Shown: one piece after another, positions 6,943 through 16,117 of the stretch
How positions within the stretch are numbered: position 1 is the stretch's first letter
How the letters are laid out: every line of letters begins with the position of its first letter
Assembly (NCBI GenBank): GCA_036560485.1
Contig: DATBRC010000053.1
Location: 151,381 to 215,380 of the forward strand
Origin: DATBRC01 sp036560485
GTDB taxonomy: Bacteria > Pseudomonadota > Gammaproteobacteria > Burkholderiales > Burkholderiaceae_D
Direction: 5' to 3'
Length of the DNA: 64,000 nt
Notes under the pieces: model-generated
Database searches by the model: none
Told to the model about the DNA's origin: nothing
Seen by the model: only the letters and a program-made list of their open reading frames with translations
Position numbers and translations under genes: made by a program

Positions 6943-7485
6943 GTGCTCTATAGCATTCTTACGCTGATTGTCGATACCGTTGCAAGTGTGTTGGGTGGAG
7001 TATTGTTGTTGCGATTTTGGATGCAAGCGATACGTGTACGGCCACCACTTTCAATCTCGCAGTTTACTTATCAGTTGACTGATTGGCTGGTACTGCCAAT
7101 GCGGCGCGTGTTACCCGGCGTGGGTGGATATGATTGGGCCAGTTTGGTTGGTGCTTTATTGATTGCGCTTGCCTCCATGGTGATTGATGTCGCATTAACG
7201 TTCAATTTTTCGTGGCAAACAATCGGCTTGTTAACTCTCTTACGTATAGTCGAATGGATCTTTTACGGTTTTATAGGGTTGATATTCCTGGAGGTCATTT
7301 TCAGTTGGGTGAATCCGCATGCGCCATTAGCTCCTTTTGTGCATGCGTTAAACGATCCATTGATGCGACCGCTTCGTCGCATCATCCCATTAATCGGCAA
7401 CATTGATTTGACACCGCTGGTTGCGCTTATCTTGTTACGGATTGCATTGCAACTTGTGTCGGAGTTGTTGACTCGTTTGGCATGA
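6943..7485 (+). CDS. yggT: YggT family inner-membrane protein
   Basis: A hydrophobic 180-residue protein with two YGGT modules, each a pair of membrane segments separated by a loop ending in PMRRVLPG (first) and PLRRIIPLIG (second). Family members are implicated in membrane protein or cell-envelope homeostasis and osmotic or potassium stress, but the biochemical role is not settled. The GTG at 6943 is chosen because AGGA at 6931 is well placed; an in-frame upstream extension to 6868 would add 25 residues without a ribosome site. It overlaps the next gene by four bases (ATGA). Confidence 0.85.
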   Translation: MLYSILTLIVDTVASVLGGVLLLRFWMQAIRVRPPLSISQFTYQLTDWLVLPMRRVLPGVGGYDWASLVGALLIALASMVIDVALTFNFSWQTIGLLTLLRIVEWIFYGFIGLIFLEVIFSWVNPHAPLAPFVHALNDPLMRPLRRIIPLIGNIDLTPLVALILLRIALQLVSELLTRLA

Positions 7486-7796
7486 GCAAGACTTGGTGTT
7501 CCGCAATGCATGGCGGGGTTCGTCTTGCCGTTCAAATTACGCCGAATGCCAAAAAGAGTGAGGTAATCGGTTTACTGGATGATGTGCTCAAGATCAGGCT
7601 GCAAGCACAGCCGATCGAAGGAAAAGCCAATGAGGCGTTAATCCGTTATATCGCCGATATGCTGGATGTTCCGAAGAGCGCCGTAAGCATCACGCACGGG
7701 CACACCAACAAGTGCAAAATAATTGAAATCAGTGTGCAGCAACTTACTGTCGAGGCAGTCAACAAGACTTTTCTGCCGATAGAAAAGTCATCCTGA
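7482..7796 (+). CDS. yggU: YggU/DUF167 family protein
   Basis: A 104-residue soluble protein with the DUF167 signature: an N-terminal VQITPNAKKSEV strand, the central LKIRLQAQPIEGKANEALIRYIA block and the SVSITHGHTNKCKIIEI end. It is commonly linked to yggT, here by an ATGA overlap that suggests translational coupling. Function in the cell is unknown. Its 3' end contains a perfect 9-bp inverted repeat (7766-7789). Confidence 0.85.
   Translation: MSKTWCSAMHGGVRLAVQITPNAKKSEVIGLLDDVLKIRLQAQPIEGKANEALIRYIADMLDVPKSAVSITHGHTNKCKIIEISVQQLTVEAVNKTFLPIEKSS
7766..7789. other. Perfect stem-loop at the convergent yggU/pfkB-kinase junction
   Basis: GACTTTTCT (7766-7774) and AGAAAAGTC (7781-7789) pair over 9 bp around GCCGAT. 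It lies in the last codons of yggU, eight bases before that gene's stop, and just beyond the 3' end of the leftward kinase gene, so it could form in both transcripts. No long U-run follows on either strand. Confidence 0.4.
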
Positions 7797-7804
7797 TTTG
7801 ATAT

Positions 7805-8737
7805 TTAAAACCGATATCCAAAAGCCTGTTGAAAGCGATCTTCAATTTCTATTTTTGAAGGCGCATGATTTTGTCCACCCTGATGCGTAATTTTGATTGC
7901 ACCCATCAGACTCGCCAAACGGCCTGTCGTAGCCCAATCCATTTCATTCGATAGCCCAAACAAAATACCGGCGCGGAATGCATCGCCACAACCGGTAGGG
8001 TCGACAACCTTGTCCACTTTGACGCAAGGAATGTCTATGCGTTCTCCTGCAGCATAGATTTCGGAACCATGTTCTCCTCGTGTCACGATCAAGGCTGACA
8101 CGCGTTGCGCAATCGCATCCAGTGTCAGGCCGGTTCGCTCCATCAATAATGCGGCTTCATAATCATTGACTGCAACGTAAGTCGCAAGATCAATGAAATG
8201 TTCCAGTTCGGCGCCATTGAACATCGGCAGGCCTTGGCCTGGATCGAAGATGAATGGCACATTCAATGCAACGCAATCCTTCGCATGTTGCAACATCCCA
8301 TCGCGGCCATCAGGTGCGACGATCGCAAGTTTGACTGCGCCGGCGTCTGCTACTTTATTTTGATGCGATAGCGTCATTGCACCGGGATGGAAAGCAGTGA
8401 TCTGATTGCTATTGGCGTCCGTAGTGATAAATGCCTGTGCCGTATAGGATGATGCAATTGTCTGTATGCAGCGGCGTGATATGCCAAGTGCGTCCAGACG
8501 TTCGAGATAGGGCGTGCCATCCTGTCCAATTGTTGCCATGATCAATGGGTCGCCATTCAGCAGCTTGAGGTTGTAAGCTATATTACCTGCACAGCCTCCG
8601 TACTCACGGCGAATCGCTGGCACCAGAAAGGCGACATTAATTTTGTGTAATTGGTCCGCCAACAGCGCTTCGGAAAAGCGGCCCTCGAACGACATGATGG
8701 TATCAAATGCAAGTGAGCCGCAGATTAAAGATTTCAT
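7805..8737 (-). CDS. PfkB-family carbohydrate/nucleoside kinase
   Basis: A 310-residue ribokinase-fold enzyme phosphorylating a sugar or nucleoside with ATP. It shows the N-terminal glycine motif YGGCAGNIAYNL, the VAVNDYEAALL strand and the PfkB signature 2, DPTGCGDAFRAGI, with the catalytic Asp. Betaproteobacterial members in this setting are often annotated as adenosine kinase-like, but the substrate cannot be read from the sequence. It is the last gene of the leftward aroQ-accBC-prmA block, 82 bases downstream of the zinc-ribbon gene. Confidence 0.85.
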   Translation of the reverse strand: MKSLICGSLAFDTIMSFEGRFSEALLADQLHKINVAFLVPAIRREYGGCAGNIAYNLKLLNGDPLIMATIGQDGTPYLERLDALGISRRCIQTIASSYTAQAFITTDANSNQITAFHPGAMTLSHQNKVADAGAVKLAIVAPDGRDGMLQHAKDCVALNVPFIFDPGQGLPMFNGAELEHFIDLATYVAVNDYEAALLMERTGLTLDAIAQRVSALIVTRGEHGSEIYAAGERIDIPCVKVDKVVDPTGCGDAFRAGILFGLSNEMDWATTGRLASLMGAIKITHQGGQNHAPSKIEIEDRFQQAFGYRF

Positions 8738-8819
8738 GATTAATTATTGTAAAAAGTTGGTAGTCGTTATGGCCAAAGCAAGTACGACGTTGTCAGTACG
8801 TCGCTTTGAATATGTGTGT

Positions 8820-9989
8820 TCAGGGATAAAACAAATATACGCGGTAGCCGGATGCTTTTAGTTGGAGTAGTTCGAATAGTATTTTGACAGGTTGCTCGGA
8901 GTTGGACGCAAACCCCTTGCTCATGTCCTGTTGTGCAGGAAGATAGTCTCGAGGCGTGAAAACTCGACGTACAAGTGCTTTCTCATTTGTGTCGTTGAGC
9001 GTTAATTCGATATGGGGCCAGACCTGAGCAGTGGAACTGTAATTGCGCAGCAGGATTGTCAATGCAAAAGTATTCTTTTGCGGAGCTAACGCCTGCAATT
9101 CACTTGATTCGATCGATACCGAATCAATTTGTGAAGGTAAAGTCACTTGGCAGTCGAGTAGTGTACATGCCGTTGCCAGTACGGGCTTCATCTGCGGGAA
9201 CCATGCTGCAAGCTGATTGCGAAACAAATATGTGCTCTGGCCGATCAAGCCAAACAATAATAATATCGACGCAATCCATAAAGATACGCGCAACATGCGG
9301 CTTCTTTTTTGCCGACGCCTGGCTTGGGTGACAAACGCTGGCTCATCCGACTCGGCGGCAATGATGTCATCTGCAGGATCGTGTGACGAAGATGTGGTTT
9401 CACTTCGCCAGGGTTTTTGCTGGAGGGCTTCAATCGCTTGATCGAGCGGATCTGGCAATTCTGGTTCAGCCTCAGTATGTGAATGATTGGCCTCACCGGA
9501 TACATCGGCAGCATGCGATGCGATTAGTGCTTGTCGTTCGGCTTCGTCATTTTCTTCTTCCTTTTCGTCTTCCGCATGCGTGAAATTCATCAGCGTCATA
9601 CGTGTCAGAGGATCGTTAGACTCAATGCTGGTTTCAGTGTGAGTAACTTCTTTGATTGATGCAACCGGCGCATGATTTTCGGCTTTGTCTTGCACGTCAA
9701 GCGGGACAAAATCCACGGAGGGTAGATTTGGTTTGGCAGTTTCAGCGACGATTTGAGCGTCAGTTTTATCTTCAACAAAAGTCTTGGCTTCGACAGGCGC
9801 TTTGTTGGCTATGCTGGGTGAAGTTTGTGCGGGGACTTGCGCTACTTGATCAGGCCGCAACAGATGTTCGATACCATTGAAAATTTGCTTGCATGATCCG
9901 CAGCGCACCAAGCCGGCACGCAATTTCAGCTGGTCATGGACGACCCGAAATGTCGTTTGACAGTGCGGACATTGGGTTGCGAGTGCCAT
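8820..9989 (-). CDS. Zinc-ribbon membrane protein (MJ0042 motif, DUF3426)
   Basis: A 389-residue protein. The N-terminus carries a zinc ribbon with C7-x2-C10 and C30-x2-C33 (MJ0042 type). A long acidic, low-complexity linker spans about residues 45-225. One membrane segment lies at about 232-255, and a periplasmic DUF3426 domain fills the C-terminus. The layout suggests a single-pass protein with a cytoplasmic metal-binding head. Its function is unknown. It lies six bases downstream of prmA, a conserved betaproteobacterial arrangement. Confidence 0.85.
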   Translation of the reverse strand: MALATQCPHCQTTFRVVHDQLKLRAGLVRCGSCKQIFNGIEHLLRPDQVAQVPAQTSPSIANKAPVEAKTFVEDKTDAQIVAETAKPNLPSVDFVPLDVQDKAENHAPVASIKEVTHTETSIESNDPLTRMTLMNFTHAEDEKEEENDEAERQALIASHAADVSGEANHSHTEAEPELPDPLDQAIEALQQKPWRSETTSSSHDPADDIIAAESDEPAFVTQARRRQKRSRMLRVSLWIASILLLFGLIGQSTYLFRNQLAAWFPQMKPVLATACTLLDCQVTLPSQIDSVSIESSELQALAPQKNTFALTILLRNYSSTAQVWPHIELTLNDTNEKALVRRVFTPRDYLPAQQDMSKGFASNSEQPVKILFELLQLKASGYRVYLFYP

Positions 9990-9995
9990 TTCGGT

Positions 9996-10931
9996 TTACA
10001 CTGTGACAGTGGAAGCGGCATCGAGTTTGCCGTGCAAGGCCACCCAGCCATCACGCTCATTCCAAACGGTCAATCGAATGAATGGGGCATAAGCAGCGGC
10101 GACTTCATCCGCTTGCCTGGTTAGAATGCCGGATAGCACCAATGTGCCGTGCGGCGCAATCAGGCCGGACAGCATGGGTGCCATCAATTTTAAAGGGCTG
10201 GCTAGAATATTGGCAACCACGACATTGTATTGTTGATCATGCAGTGCATGAGTGAAATCTTCCGGTAAATAATAGTCGATTTCGCATTGATTGCGTTCAC
10301 TGTTGTAGCGAGCAGATTCAATGGCTTGCGGATCGATATCAACACCGATAACCTGGCTTGCGCCTAGTTTTTTCGCAATCATCGCCAAAATACCGGATCC
10401 ACAACCATAGTCAAGTACAGACAGGTTTTGCGGCGCATGTGCTTCCAGCCATTCCATGCAAAGCCGTGTTGTCGGATGACTTCCCGTACCGAAAGCCAGG
10501 CCGGGATCCAGTTCCAGTACCAGGCCGTTTGGATCAGGCGCAGCATGCCAACTCGGGACGACCCAAATATTTTTACCGATATGGATTGGATCGAATTGTG
10601 ATTGCGTCAGGCGAACCCAGTCTTGCTCTTCAACCGACCGAAGTGAATAGGAGGCTGGGCTTGAACCGATATCCAGGCCGCAAGCTTTGGTGACGTTAGT
10701 GAATATTTCAGCATGGTTCGCATCGGACGGTGTGAGTGCTACAACACGACTGCGCTCCCATGCGGATTCTTCAGGTTCCAATCCGGGCTCGCCGAATAAA
10801 GGTTTTTCAGCTTCTGTACCTTCATCGGCATCTTCCACAGAAACAGACAATGCGCCTGCTTCCATCAATGCATCGGACAAAGCTTCCGCATGAGTACGTG
10901 CGACTTCAATGACAATTTCAGTCCAGCTCAT
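9996..10931 (-). CDS. prmA: Ribosomal protein L11 methyltransferase
   Basis: SAM-dependent enzyme that methylates ribosomal protein L11 on several lysines and the N-terminus. The 311-residue protein starts MSWTEIVIEVARTHAEALS, typical for PrmA, and has the SAM-binding LDYGCGSGILAMIAKKLG motif and the catalytic-loop VVANILASPL. The frame remains open upstream to 11042, but those 37 codons overlap the end of accC and do not resemble the family, so ATG 10931 is used. It is 10 bases downstream of accC and probably co-transcribed with it. Confidence 0.95.
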   Translation of the reverse strand: MSWTEIVIEVARTHAEALSDALMEAGALSVSVEDADEGTEAEKPLFGEPGLEPEESAWERSRVVALTPSDANHAEIFTNVTKACGLDIGSSPASYSLRSVEEQDWVRLTQSQFDPIHIGKNIWVVPSWHAAPDPNGLVLELDPGLAFGTGSHPTTRLCMEWLEAHAPQNLSVLDYGCGSGILAMIAKKLGASQVIGVDIDPQAIESARYNSERNQCEIDYYLPEDFTHALHDQQYNVVVANILASPLKLMAPMLSGLIAPHGTLVLSGILTRQADEVAAAYAPFIRLTVWNERDGWVALHGKLDAASTVTV

Positions 10932-10941
10932 GGGGCTTGCC

Positions 10942-12318
10942 TTATTTTTTGCCTGATTTCTCTTTGAGCAGATCCGGTTTGTCGGCGAGTTTATGTTCCA
11001 GATAGTGAATATTGGTGCCACCTTCGATGAAGCGCGCATCAAGCATCAATTCGCGATGGAGAGCAATGTTGGTCTGAATGCCTTCGACCACCATTTCAGA
11101 AAGTGCAATTTGCATGCGTTTAATGGCTTGGTCGCGTGTGGCGCCGTAGGCAATCACTTTCCCGACCATGGAATCATAATGCGGCGGTACGTAATAACCG
11201 GCATAGGCGTGTGAATCGACACGGATGCCGGGGCCACCTGGCACATGCCAAGTCAGAATTTTCCCGGGAGATGGCGTAAATTTGAACGGATCTTCCGCAT
11301 TGATCCGGCACTCGATTGCATGGCCATTGAGTACGATGTCGCGTTGGCGGAAGCGCAGTTTTTCACCTGCTGCGACAAGGATTTGTTCTTGCACAATATC
11401 GACGCCGGTGATCATTTCGGTTACAGGATGCTCAACCTGCACACGCGTATTCATTTCAATAAAATAGAACTCTTCATTTTCATAAAGGAATTCGAATGTG
11501 CCGGCGCCGCGATATCCGATCTTGCGGCAGGCTTCGGCGCAACGCTCGCCAATTTTTTCGATGATTTTGCGTGGAATGCCGATCGCAGGCGCTTCTTCGA
11601 TGACTTTCTGGTGGCGGCGCTGCATGGAGCAGTCGCGTTCGCCCAGCCATATCGCGTTCTTGAATTCGTCAGCCAGGATCTGGATTTCCACATGGCGCGG
11701 ATTTTCCAGGAATTTTTCCATATAGACTTCAGGATTGCCGAATGCAGCACCAGCTTCGGTCTTGGTCATTGTCACTGCATTGAGCAGTGCGGCTTCCGTA
11801 TGGACGACGCGCATACCGCGTCCACCACCGCCACCTGCCGCTTTGATAATGACGGGATAGCCGATTTTGCGCGCAATAAGGGTGATTTCCTTTGGATCGC
11901 TGGGCAGCGCGCCTTCGGAGCCCGGCACACATGGCACACCGGCTTTGATCATTGCCTGTTTTGCCGACACCTTGTCACCCATCATGCGAATCGAGTCCGG
12001 TCGCGGTCCGATAAAAACAAAGCCGGATTTTTCCACGCGTTCAGCGAAATCGGCATTTTCCGACAGGAAGCCGTAGCCAGGATGAATTGCTTCAGCATCG
12101 GTTACTTCAGCGGCACTGATAATTGCCGGCATATTCAAATAACTCAATGAAGAAGCGGCGGGTCCGATACAGACTGATTCATCTGCCAACTTAACGTATT
12201 TTGCTTCACGATCGGCTTCGGAATGAACGACAACGGTTCGGATGCCCATTTCGCGGCACGCTCGTTGAATCCGAAGTGCGATTTCGCCGCGATTGGCGAT
12301 GAGGATTTTTTCAAACAT
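10942..12318 (-). CDS. accC: Acetyl-CoA carboxylase, biotin carboxylase subunit
   Basis: ATP-grasp enzyme that carboxylates biotin on AccB in the first step of fatty acid synthesis. The 458-residue protein begins MFEKILIANRGEIALR and contains the glycine-rich loop AAGGGGGRGMR, the EKFLENPRHVEIQ block, ERDCSMQRRHQKVIEE and the catalytic MNTRVQVEHPVTE. Length equals the family norm. It lies 75 bases after accB in the conserved accB-accC order. Confidence 0.97.
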   Translation of the reverse strand: MFEKILIANRGEIALRIQRACREMGIRTVVVHSEADREAKYVKLADESVCIGPAASSLSYLNMPAIISAAEVTDAEAIHPGYGFLSENADFAERVEKSGFVFIGPRPDSIRMMGDKVSAKQAMIKAGVPCVPGSEGALPSDPKEITLIARKIGYPVIIKAAGGGGGRGMRVVHTEAALLNAVTMTKTEAGAAFGNPEVYMEKFLENPRHVEIQILADEFKNAIWLGERDCSMQRRHQKVIEEAPAIGIPRKIIEKIGERCAEACRKIGYRGAGTFEFLYENEEFYFIEMNTRVQVEHPVTEMITGVDIVQEQILVAAGEKLRFRQRDIVLNGHAIECRINAEDPFKFTPSPGKILTWHVPGGPGIRVDSHAYAGYYVPPHYDSMVGKVIAYGATRDQAIKRMQIALSEMVVEGIQTNIALHRELMLDARFIEGGTNIHYLEHKLADKPDLLKEKSGKK

Positions 12319-12393
12319 AGTGATGGAGTTCTAATGTTAGGGGGTAAGCGTTAATAAAGTATGGCACCGTATATGCAGCGCCGAACACAACAC

Positions 12394-12858
12394 TTAGCCG
12401 ATCACAAACAGGGGTTGGCCGAATTCAACCGGCTGGCCGTTTTCCACCAAAATTTGTTTAATGACGCCCGATATATCTGCATCGATTTCGTTCATCAGTT
12501 TCATCGCTTCGATCAAGCAAACCGTATCGCCTTCTTTAACTGTGGAACCGATTTCGACATAAGGTGCTGCACCAGGGGCTGAACAGCGGTAAAAAGTACC
12601 GACCATCGGAGATTTGACGACATGGCCTTGCGGCTCTGCAGCGATGGCCACTGACGGTGCAGCAGCTGCTGCAACAGGCGCTGCAACCGGTGCCTGTGGC
12701 GCTTGCATCGTATGCGGTTGCATCATCATGACTTGATTTTGCGGTGCAGCTGAAGATTTAAGAATACGGACTTTGCTTTCCCCTTCTGTCACTTCCAGTT
12801 CGGCGATATCGGATTCCGCAACCAGGTCAATTAGGGTTTTAAGTTTTCGTAGATCCAT
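12394..12858 (-). CDS. accB: Biotin carboxyl carrier protein of acetyl-CoA carboxylase
   Basis: A 154-residue carrier protein whose C-terminal lipoyl-like domain holds the biotinylated lysine K120 in EAMKLMNEI. The N-terminal part (MDLRKLKTLIDLV) is the conserved interaction region, joined to the biotinyl domain by an Ala/Pro-rich flexible linker at about residues 52-75. It acts with AccC and the AccAD carboxyltransferase encoded elsewhere. Confidence 0.97.
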   Translation of the reverse strand: MDLRKLKTLIDLVAESDIAELEVTEGESKVRILKSSAAPQNQVMMMQPHTMQAPQAPVAAPVAAAAAPSVAIAAEPQGHVVKSPMVGTFYRCSAPGAAPYVEIGSTVKEGDTVCLIEAMKLMNEIDADISGVIKQILVENGQPVEFGQPLFVIG

Positions 12859-12899
12859 GAAATGTCCCTCAGTATTTTTGCGAGTATTATTGAAAATCG

Positions 12900-12922
12900 C
12901 TGCAATTATAAAGTAATTGCAG
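12900..12922 (-). other. Perfect stem-loop between aroQ and accB
   Basis: CTGCAATTA (12900-12908) and TAATTGCAG (12914-12922) form a 9-bp perfect stem with a five-base loop in the 78-base gap between aroQ and accB. Read leftward, a short T-rich stretch (GATTTTC) follows within a dozen bases, so it might act as a weak attenuator, but this is uncertain. Confidence 0.4.
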
Positions 12923-12936
12923 GCAAATGAATGGAT

Positions 12937-13374
12937 TTAAAGATTTTTCAGTGCGAAATCAATGGCGCTTTGGTAGCCGGATATACCGAGACCACAAATA
13001 ACGCCAACAGCGATGCTGGATAGGTAAGAGTTGTGACGAAAGGATTCACGTTGATGAATATTGGAAATATGTACTTCAATAAAAGGAATTGCGACTCCGG
13101 CAAGCGCATCCCTTAATGCAACGCTGGTATGAGTAAGACCGCCGGGATTGATGACAATGGCATCGATTCCTTCCGATTTGGCAGCTTGAATTCGGTCAAT
13201 CAACGCTCCTTCGTGGTTGCTTTGGAAGCTGATTAACTTGGCGCCCGCTGTTGCCGCTTGGGCAAGTGCAGCGCGCTCAACATCGGCTAAAGTGCTTGAG
13301 CCATAGACTTCCGGCTCGCGCGTGCCAAGTAAATTCAAGTTCGGCCCATTCAGCAAAAGGATGCTTTTTGCCAT
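12937..13374 (-). CDS. aroQ: Type II 3-dehydroquinate dehydratase
   Basis: Third enzyme of the shikimate pathway, a dodecameric trans-dehydratase converting 3-dehydroquinate to 3-dehydroshikimate. The 145-residue sequence shows the lid/active-site motif GPNLNLLGTREPEVYG, FQSNHEGALID, INPGGLTHTSVALRDAL and the IEVHISNIHQRE block with the catalytic His. It heads the aroQ-accB-accC-prmA series found in many proteobacteria. Confidence 0.97.
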   Translation of the reverse strand: MAKSILLLNGPNLNLLGTREPEVYGSSTLADVERAALAQAATAGAKLISFQSNHEGALIDRIQAAKSEGIDAIVINPGGLTHTSVALRDALAGVAIPFIEVHISNIHQRESFRHNSYLSSIAVGVICGLGISGYQSAIDFALKNL

Positions 13375-13451
13375 CGAAATACAACTCCGTTTGACGAGGA
13401 TGGGCGCATTTTGCAGCTAAATGGCGCTGTTTGGCAAGAAGAATATATTTT

Positions 13452-13976
13452 TTACGGTAATTCAAGATCGCGTTTTAATTCCTCCAGTTTCAGACGGCCA
13501 AGATAGGACTTTTTGATTTGCCCGTCCGGCTTTATCAAAACACTGAATGGCAGGCCGCCAGATTCATTGCCAAATCTCCTGGCGAGTTCGACTCCTTCCG
13601 TATTGGCTATATATATTGGGTAGGCAATTTTATGGGTTGACGAAAATTCCGAGATATTGGTAGCTGAATCAATTCCAATACCGATAATTTGAATATTTTT
13701 CTTGCCGGCAGTATATTGTAATTTTGATAATTCTGGTATTTCTTCAATGCAAGGGTTACACCATGTTGCCCAAAAATTAACTAATAAGGTTTTCCCTTTC
13801 CATTGCGCCATGTTTTGGCGAAGCCCAGAGGTATCGGCTAGAGAAGCGGCAAATAAATTATCTACGGCAATTGATTGAGCTTGATGGAGTTCGGTTTTTT
13901 TAAGGTTTGTGTAAATACCAATTGCCGCGAACATGCATGCAACTGCAAACAAGGTCCATTTATTTCGTTTGGTCAT
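13452..13976 (-). CDS. TlpA/ResA-like periplasmic thiol-disulfide oxidoreductase
   Basis: A 174-residue thioredoxin-fold protein anchored by an N-terminal hydrophobic segment (about residues 8-24). The redox motif WCNPC follows NFWAT, and the cis-proline strand appears as GGLPFSVLIKPDG. It probably faces the periplasm and reduces protein disulfides, for example in cytochrome maturation. It overlaps the upstream gene by four bases, so the two are probably translated together. The exact partner is not identifiable. Confidence 0.85.
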   Translation of the reverse strand: MTKRNKWTLFAVACMFAAIGIYTNLKKTELHQAQSIAVDNLFAASLADTSGLRQNMAQWKGKTLLVNFWATWCNPCIEEIPELSKLQYTAGKKNIQIIGIGIDSATNISEFSSTHKIAYPIYIANTEGVELARRFGNESGGLPFSVLIKPDGQIKKSYLGRLKLEELKRDLELP

Positions 13977-14587
13977 TCATTGCTTTCTTCAATAAGGATA
14001 CGCACTGCATCAATGCTGGCTCGATCACTTTGACCTTCGCGTCCTTTTTTAAGCGCGCCGCGTAAATCATCTGGTTGATATACAGCCAAGTGGATTCCTT
14101 CTTGTTGCCACATAAAACTGATTGTTTCTACCGGATCTTGATGTTTTTTGAAATGCGCGGTTTCGGAAACCTCAAAATTAACATTTTTATTTAGTAAATA
14201 AATTTCAACATCTTTAGGGCTATCCGCGAATAGCTGCAAATGAATATCGGAATGCTGACCGGCTGTTCCATTTAATACCGCACCCGTTAGATAAGGAGAA
14301 AAATGCTGCAATTGCTCCATCATTTGCAATGCAAGCTGACGCAAATGAAGTAACCGTGCCGGTTGCATTTCACTAAAAAACAGCGCGTTATATTGACGCA
14401 CTTCTTCTTCAATCTGTGCATTGTCAGGCAAAATGCTGCCCTGCATTCGCGTATCACCGAGAAGTTGTTTGACCGCTTTGTGTTTTGCCGTGCTGTAATC
14501 TACGCCATCTTCCGCTATCATGCGAGCGGCCATCACGGCGATTTCAGCGCGAAGCGAATCAGTATCTGATGGGTAAGTGTTACTCAT
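13973..14587 (-). CDS. Conserved hypothetical protein, possible degenerate nucleotidyltransferase fold
   Basis: A 204-residue soluble protein that I do not recognise with confidence. The N-terminal 70 residues are helical and charged. The middle has GAVLNGTAGQHSDIHLQLFA, which recalls the GS...SDIDL loop of small nucleotidyltransferases but with the second metal aspartate replaced by His, so catalysis is doubtful. It is divergent from mpl and coupled by a four-base overlap to the TlpA-like gene. No function is assigned. Confidence 0.6.
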   Translation of the reverse strand: MSNTYPSDTDSLRAEIAVMAARMIAEDGVDYSTAKHKAVKQLLGDTRMQGSILPDNAQIEEEVRQYNALFFSEMQPARLLHLRQLALQMMEQLQHFSPYLTGAVLNGTAGQHSDIHLQLFADSPKDVEIYLLNKNVNFEVSETAHFKKHQDPVETISFMWQQEGIHLAVYQPDDLRGALKKGREGQSDRASIDAVRILIEESNE

Positions 14588-14737
14588 ATTATGGTTGAGA
14601 CTCTAAGTAGTAATAGTAATCTCATTTTACTAATACATGCCAGAGCACGATAAAACGCCTAGCTGGCAAGGCGACTTTTCTGAAATGAGTGCGAGTGACT
14701 CGGGTAAAATCCTGTTATTCCATTTTGAAATTCTACA

Positions 14738-16117
14738 ATGCATATTCATATCCTTGGCATCTGCGGCACTTTTATGGGTGGCCTGGCAGTGTTGGCCAAA
14801 GAAGCCGGACACAAAGTGACCGGTTGCGACGCCAACGTATATCCTCCGATGAGCACGCAACTTGAAGCACAAGGCATCGAGTTGATTGAAGGTTTTGGTC
14901 CTGACCAAATCAAATTGCAACCTGATCTTTATGTTGTCGGCAATGTGGTCTCGCGCGGCAATCCGTTGATGGAAGAAATCCTCAATCGTGGATTACCATA
15001 TATCTCGGGGCCGCAATGGATCGGTGAACATATTTTGCAAAACAAATGGGTACTTGCCGTGGCGGGAACGCATGGCAAAACGACGACTGCGTCGATGCTC
15101 GCATGGATTCTGGAAGACGCTGGTTATCATCCGGGTTTTCTGATCGGCGGTGTACCGATGAATTTTGGTATCTCGGCGCGACTATCCGGCAAAGTGGAAG
15201 GTTCCGATTTCTTCGTGATTGAGGCTGACGAATATGACACGGCGTTCTTCGACAAGCGCAGCAAGTTTGTTCACTATCACGCCAAGACAGCGATCCTTAA
15301 TAATCTGGAATATGACCACGCAGATATTTTCCCTGATTTGACCGCGATCGAAACGCAGTTCCATCATTTGGTACGCACTGTGCCTGGAGTGGGGCGCTTG
15401 ATTGTCAACGGCGACGAAGATTCGCTCAAGCGTGTAATCGAGCGTGGTTGCTGGAGTGAGAAAGAACGGTTTGGTACTACCAATAGTTCTGATTGGATGC
15501 TGAAAGAACATGACGACGGCAGTTTCGACGTGCACTTCAAGAATGAATTACAAGGCACAGTGCAATGGTCGCTTACCGGCACACATAACCGATTGAATGC
15601 ATTGTCTGCAATCGCCGCTGCACGCCACGTCGGTGTGCTGCCGGCACAGGCAATTGCATCGCTCGCGCATTTTGAAAACGTCAAGCGTCGGATGGAGTTG
15701 CTCGGTGTCGTTAATCAGATTTCTGTGTACGATGACTTTGCCCATCATCCGACTGCGGTCGCGACAACCGTTACCGGTTTGCGCAAGAAGGTTGGCAAAG
15801 CACGCATCCTTGCTGTATTGGAGCCGCGCTCCAATACCATGAAGCTCGGCACCATGAAAAGCGCATTGCCCGGCAGTTTGGCAGATGCTGATCTCGTGTT
15901 CGGCTACGGCGCGAAAGGCAATGGCAAAGGTGGACTCGGGTGGGATCTTGGTGAAGCATTGTCACCGCTTGGCACCAAGGCGCGTACGTTCGATGCAATC
16001 GATTCGCTGGTGCAAGCGATTGTGCAAGCGGCTCAACCGGGCGATCAGATTCTGGTGATGAGCAATGGCGGATTCGGCGGGGTGCATCAAAAGATTTTGG
16101 ATGCGTTAGCGAAATGA
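14738..16117 (+). CDS. mpl: UDP-N-acetylmuramate:L-alanyl-gamma-D-glutamyl-meso-diaminopimelate ligase
   Basis: Murein-peptide ligase of peptidoglycan recycling that joins the released tripeptide to UDP-MurNAc. The 459-residue Mur-ligase begins HIHILGICGTFMGGLAVLAK, has the ATP-binding AGTHGKTTTASML loop, the EADEYDTAFFDKRSKF block and the Mpl-type DDFAHHPTAV segment. It functionally pairs with AmpD at the left end of the window. The next gene starts four bases before its stop. Confidence 0.95.
   Translation: MHIHILGICGTFMGGLAVLAKEAGHKVTGCDANVYPPMSTQLEAQGIELIEGFGPDQIKLQPDLYVVGNVVSRGNPLMEEILNRGLPYISGPQWIGEHILQNKWVLAVAGTHGKTTTASMLAWILEDAGYHPGFLIGGVPMNFGISARLSGKVEGSDFFVIEADEYDTAFFDKRSKFVHYHAKTAILNNLEYDHADIFPDLTAIETQFHHLVRTVPGVGRLIVNGDEDSLKRVIERGCWSEKERFGTTNSSDWMLKEHDDGSFDVHFKNELQGTVQWSLTGTHNRLNALSAIAAARHVGVLPAQAIASLAHFENVKRRMELLGVVNQISVYDDFAHHPTAVATTVTGLRKKVGKARILAVLEPRSNTMKLGTMKSALPGSLADADLVFGYGAKGNGKGGLGWDLGEALSPLGTKARTFDAIDSLVQAIVQAAQPGDQILVMSNGGFGGVHQKILDALAK

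Noticed and set aside
11245..12150. 301-codon plus-strand frame opposite accC
   Set aside because: It is an antisense shadow of a highly conserved gene and its translation resembles no family.
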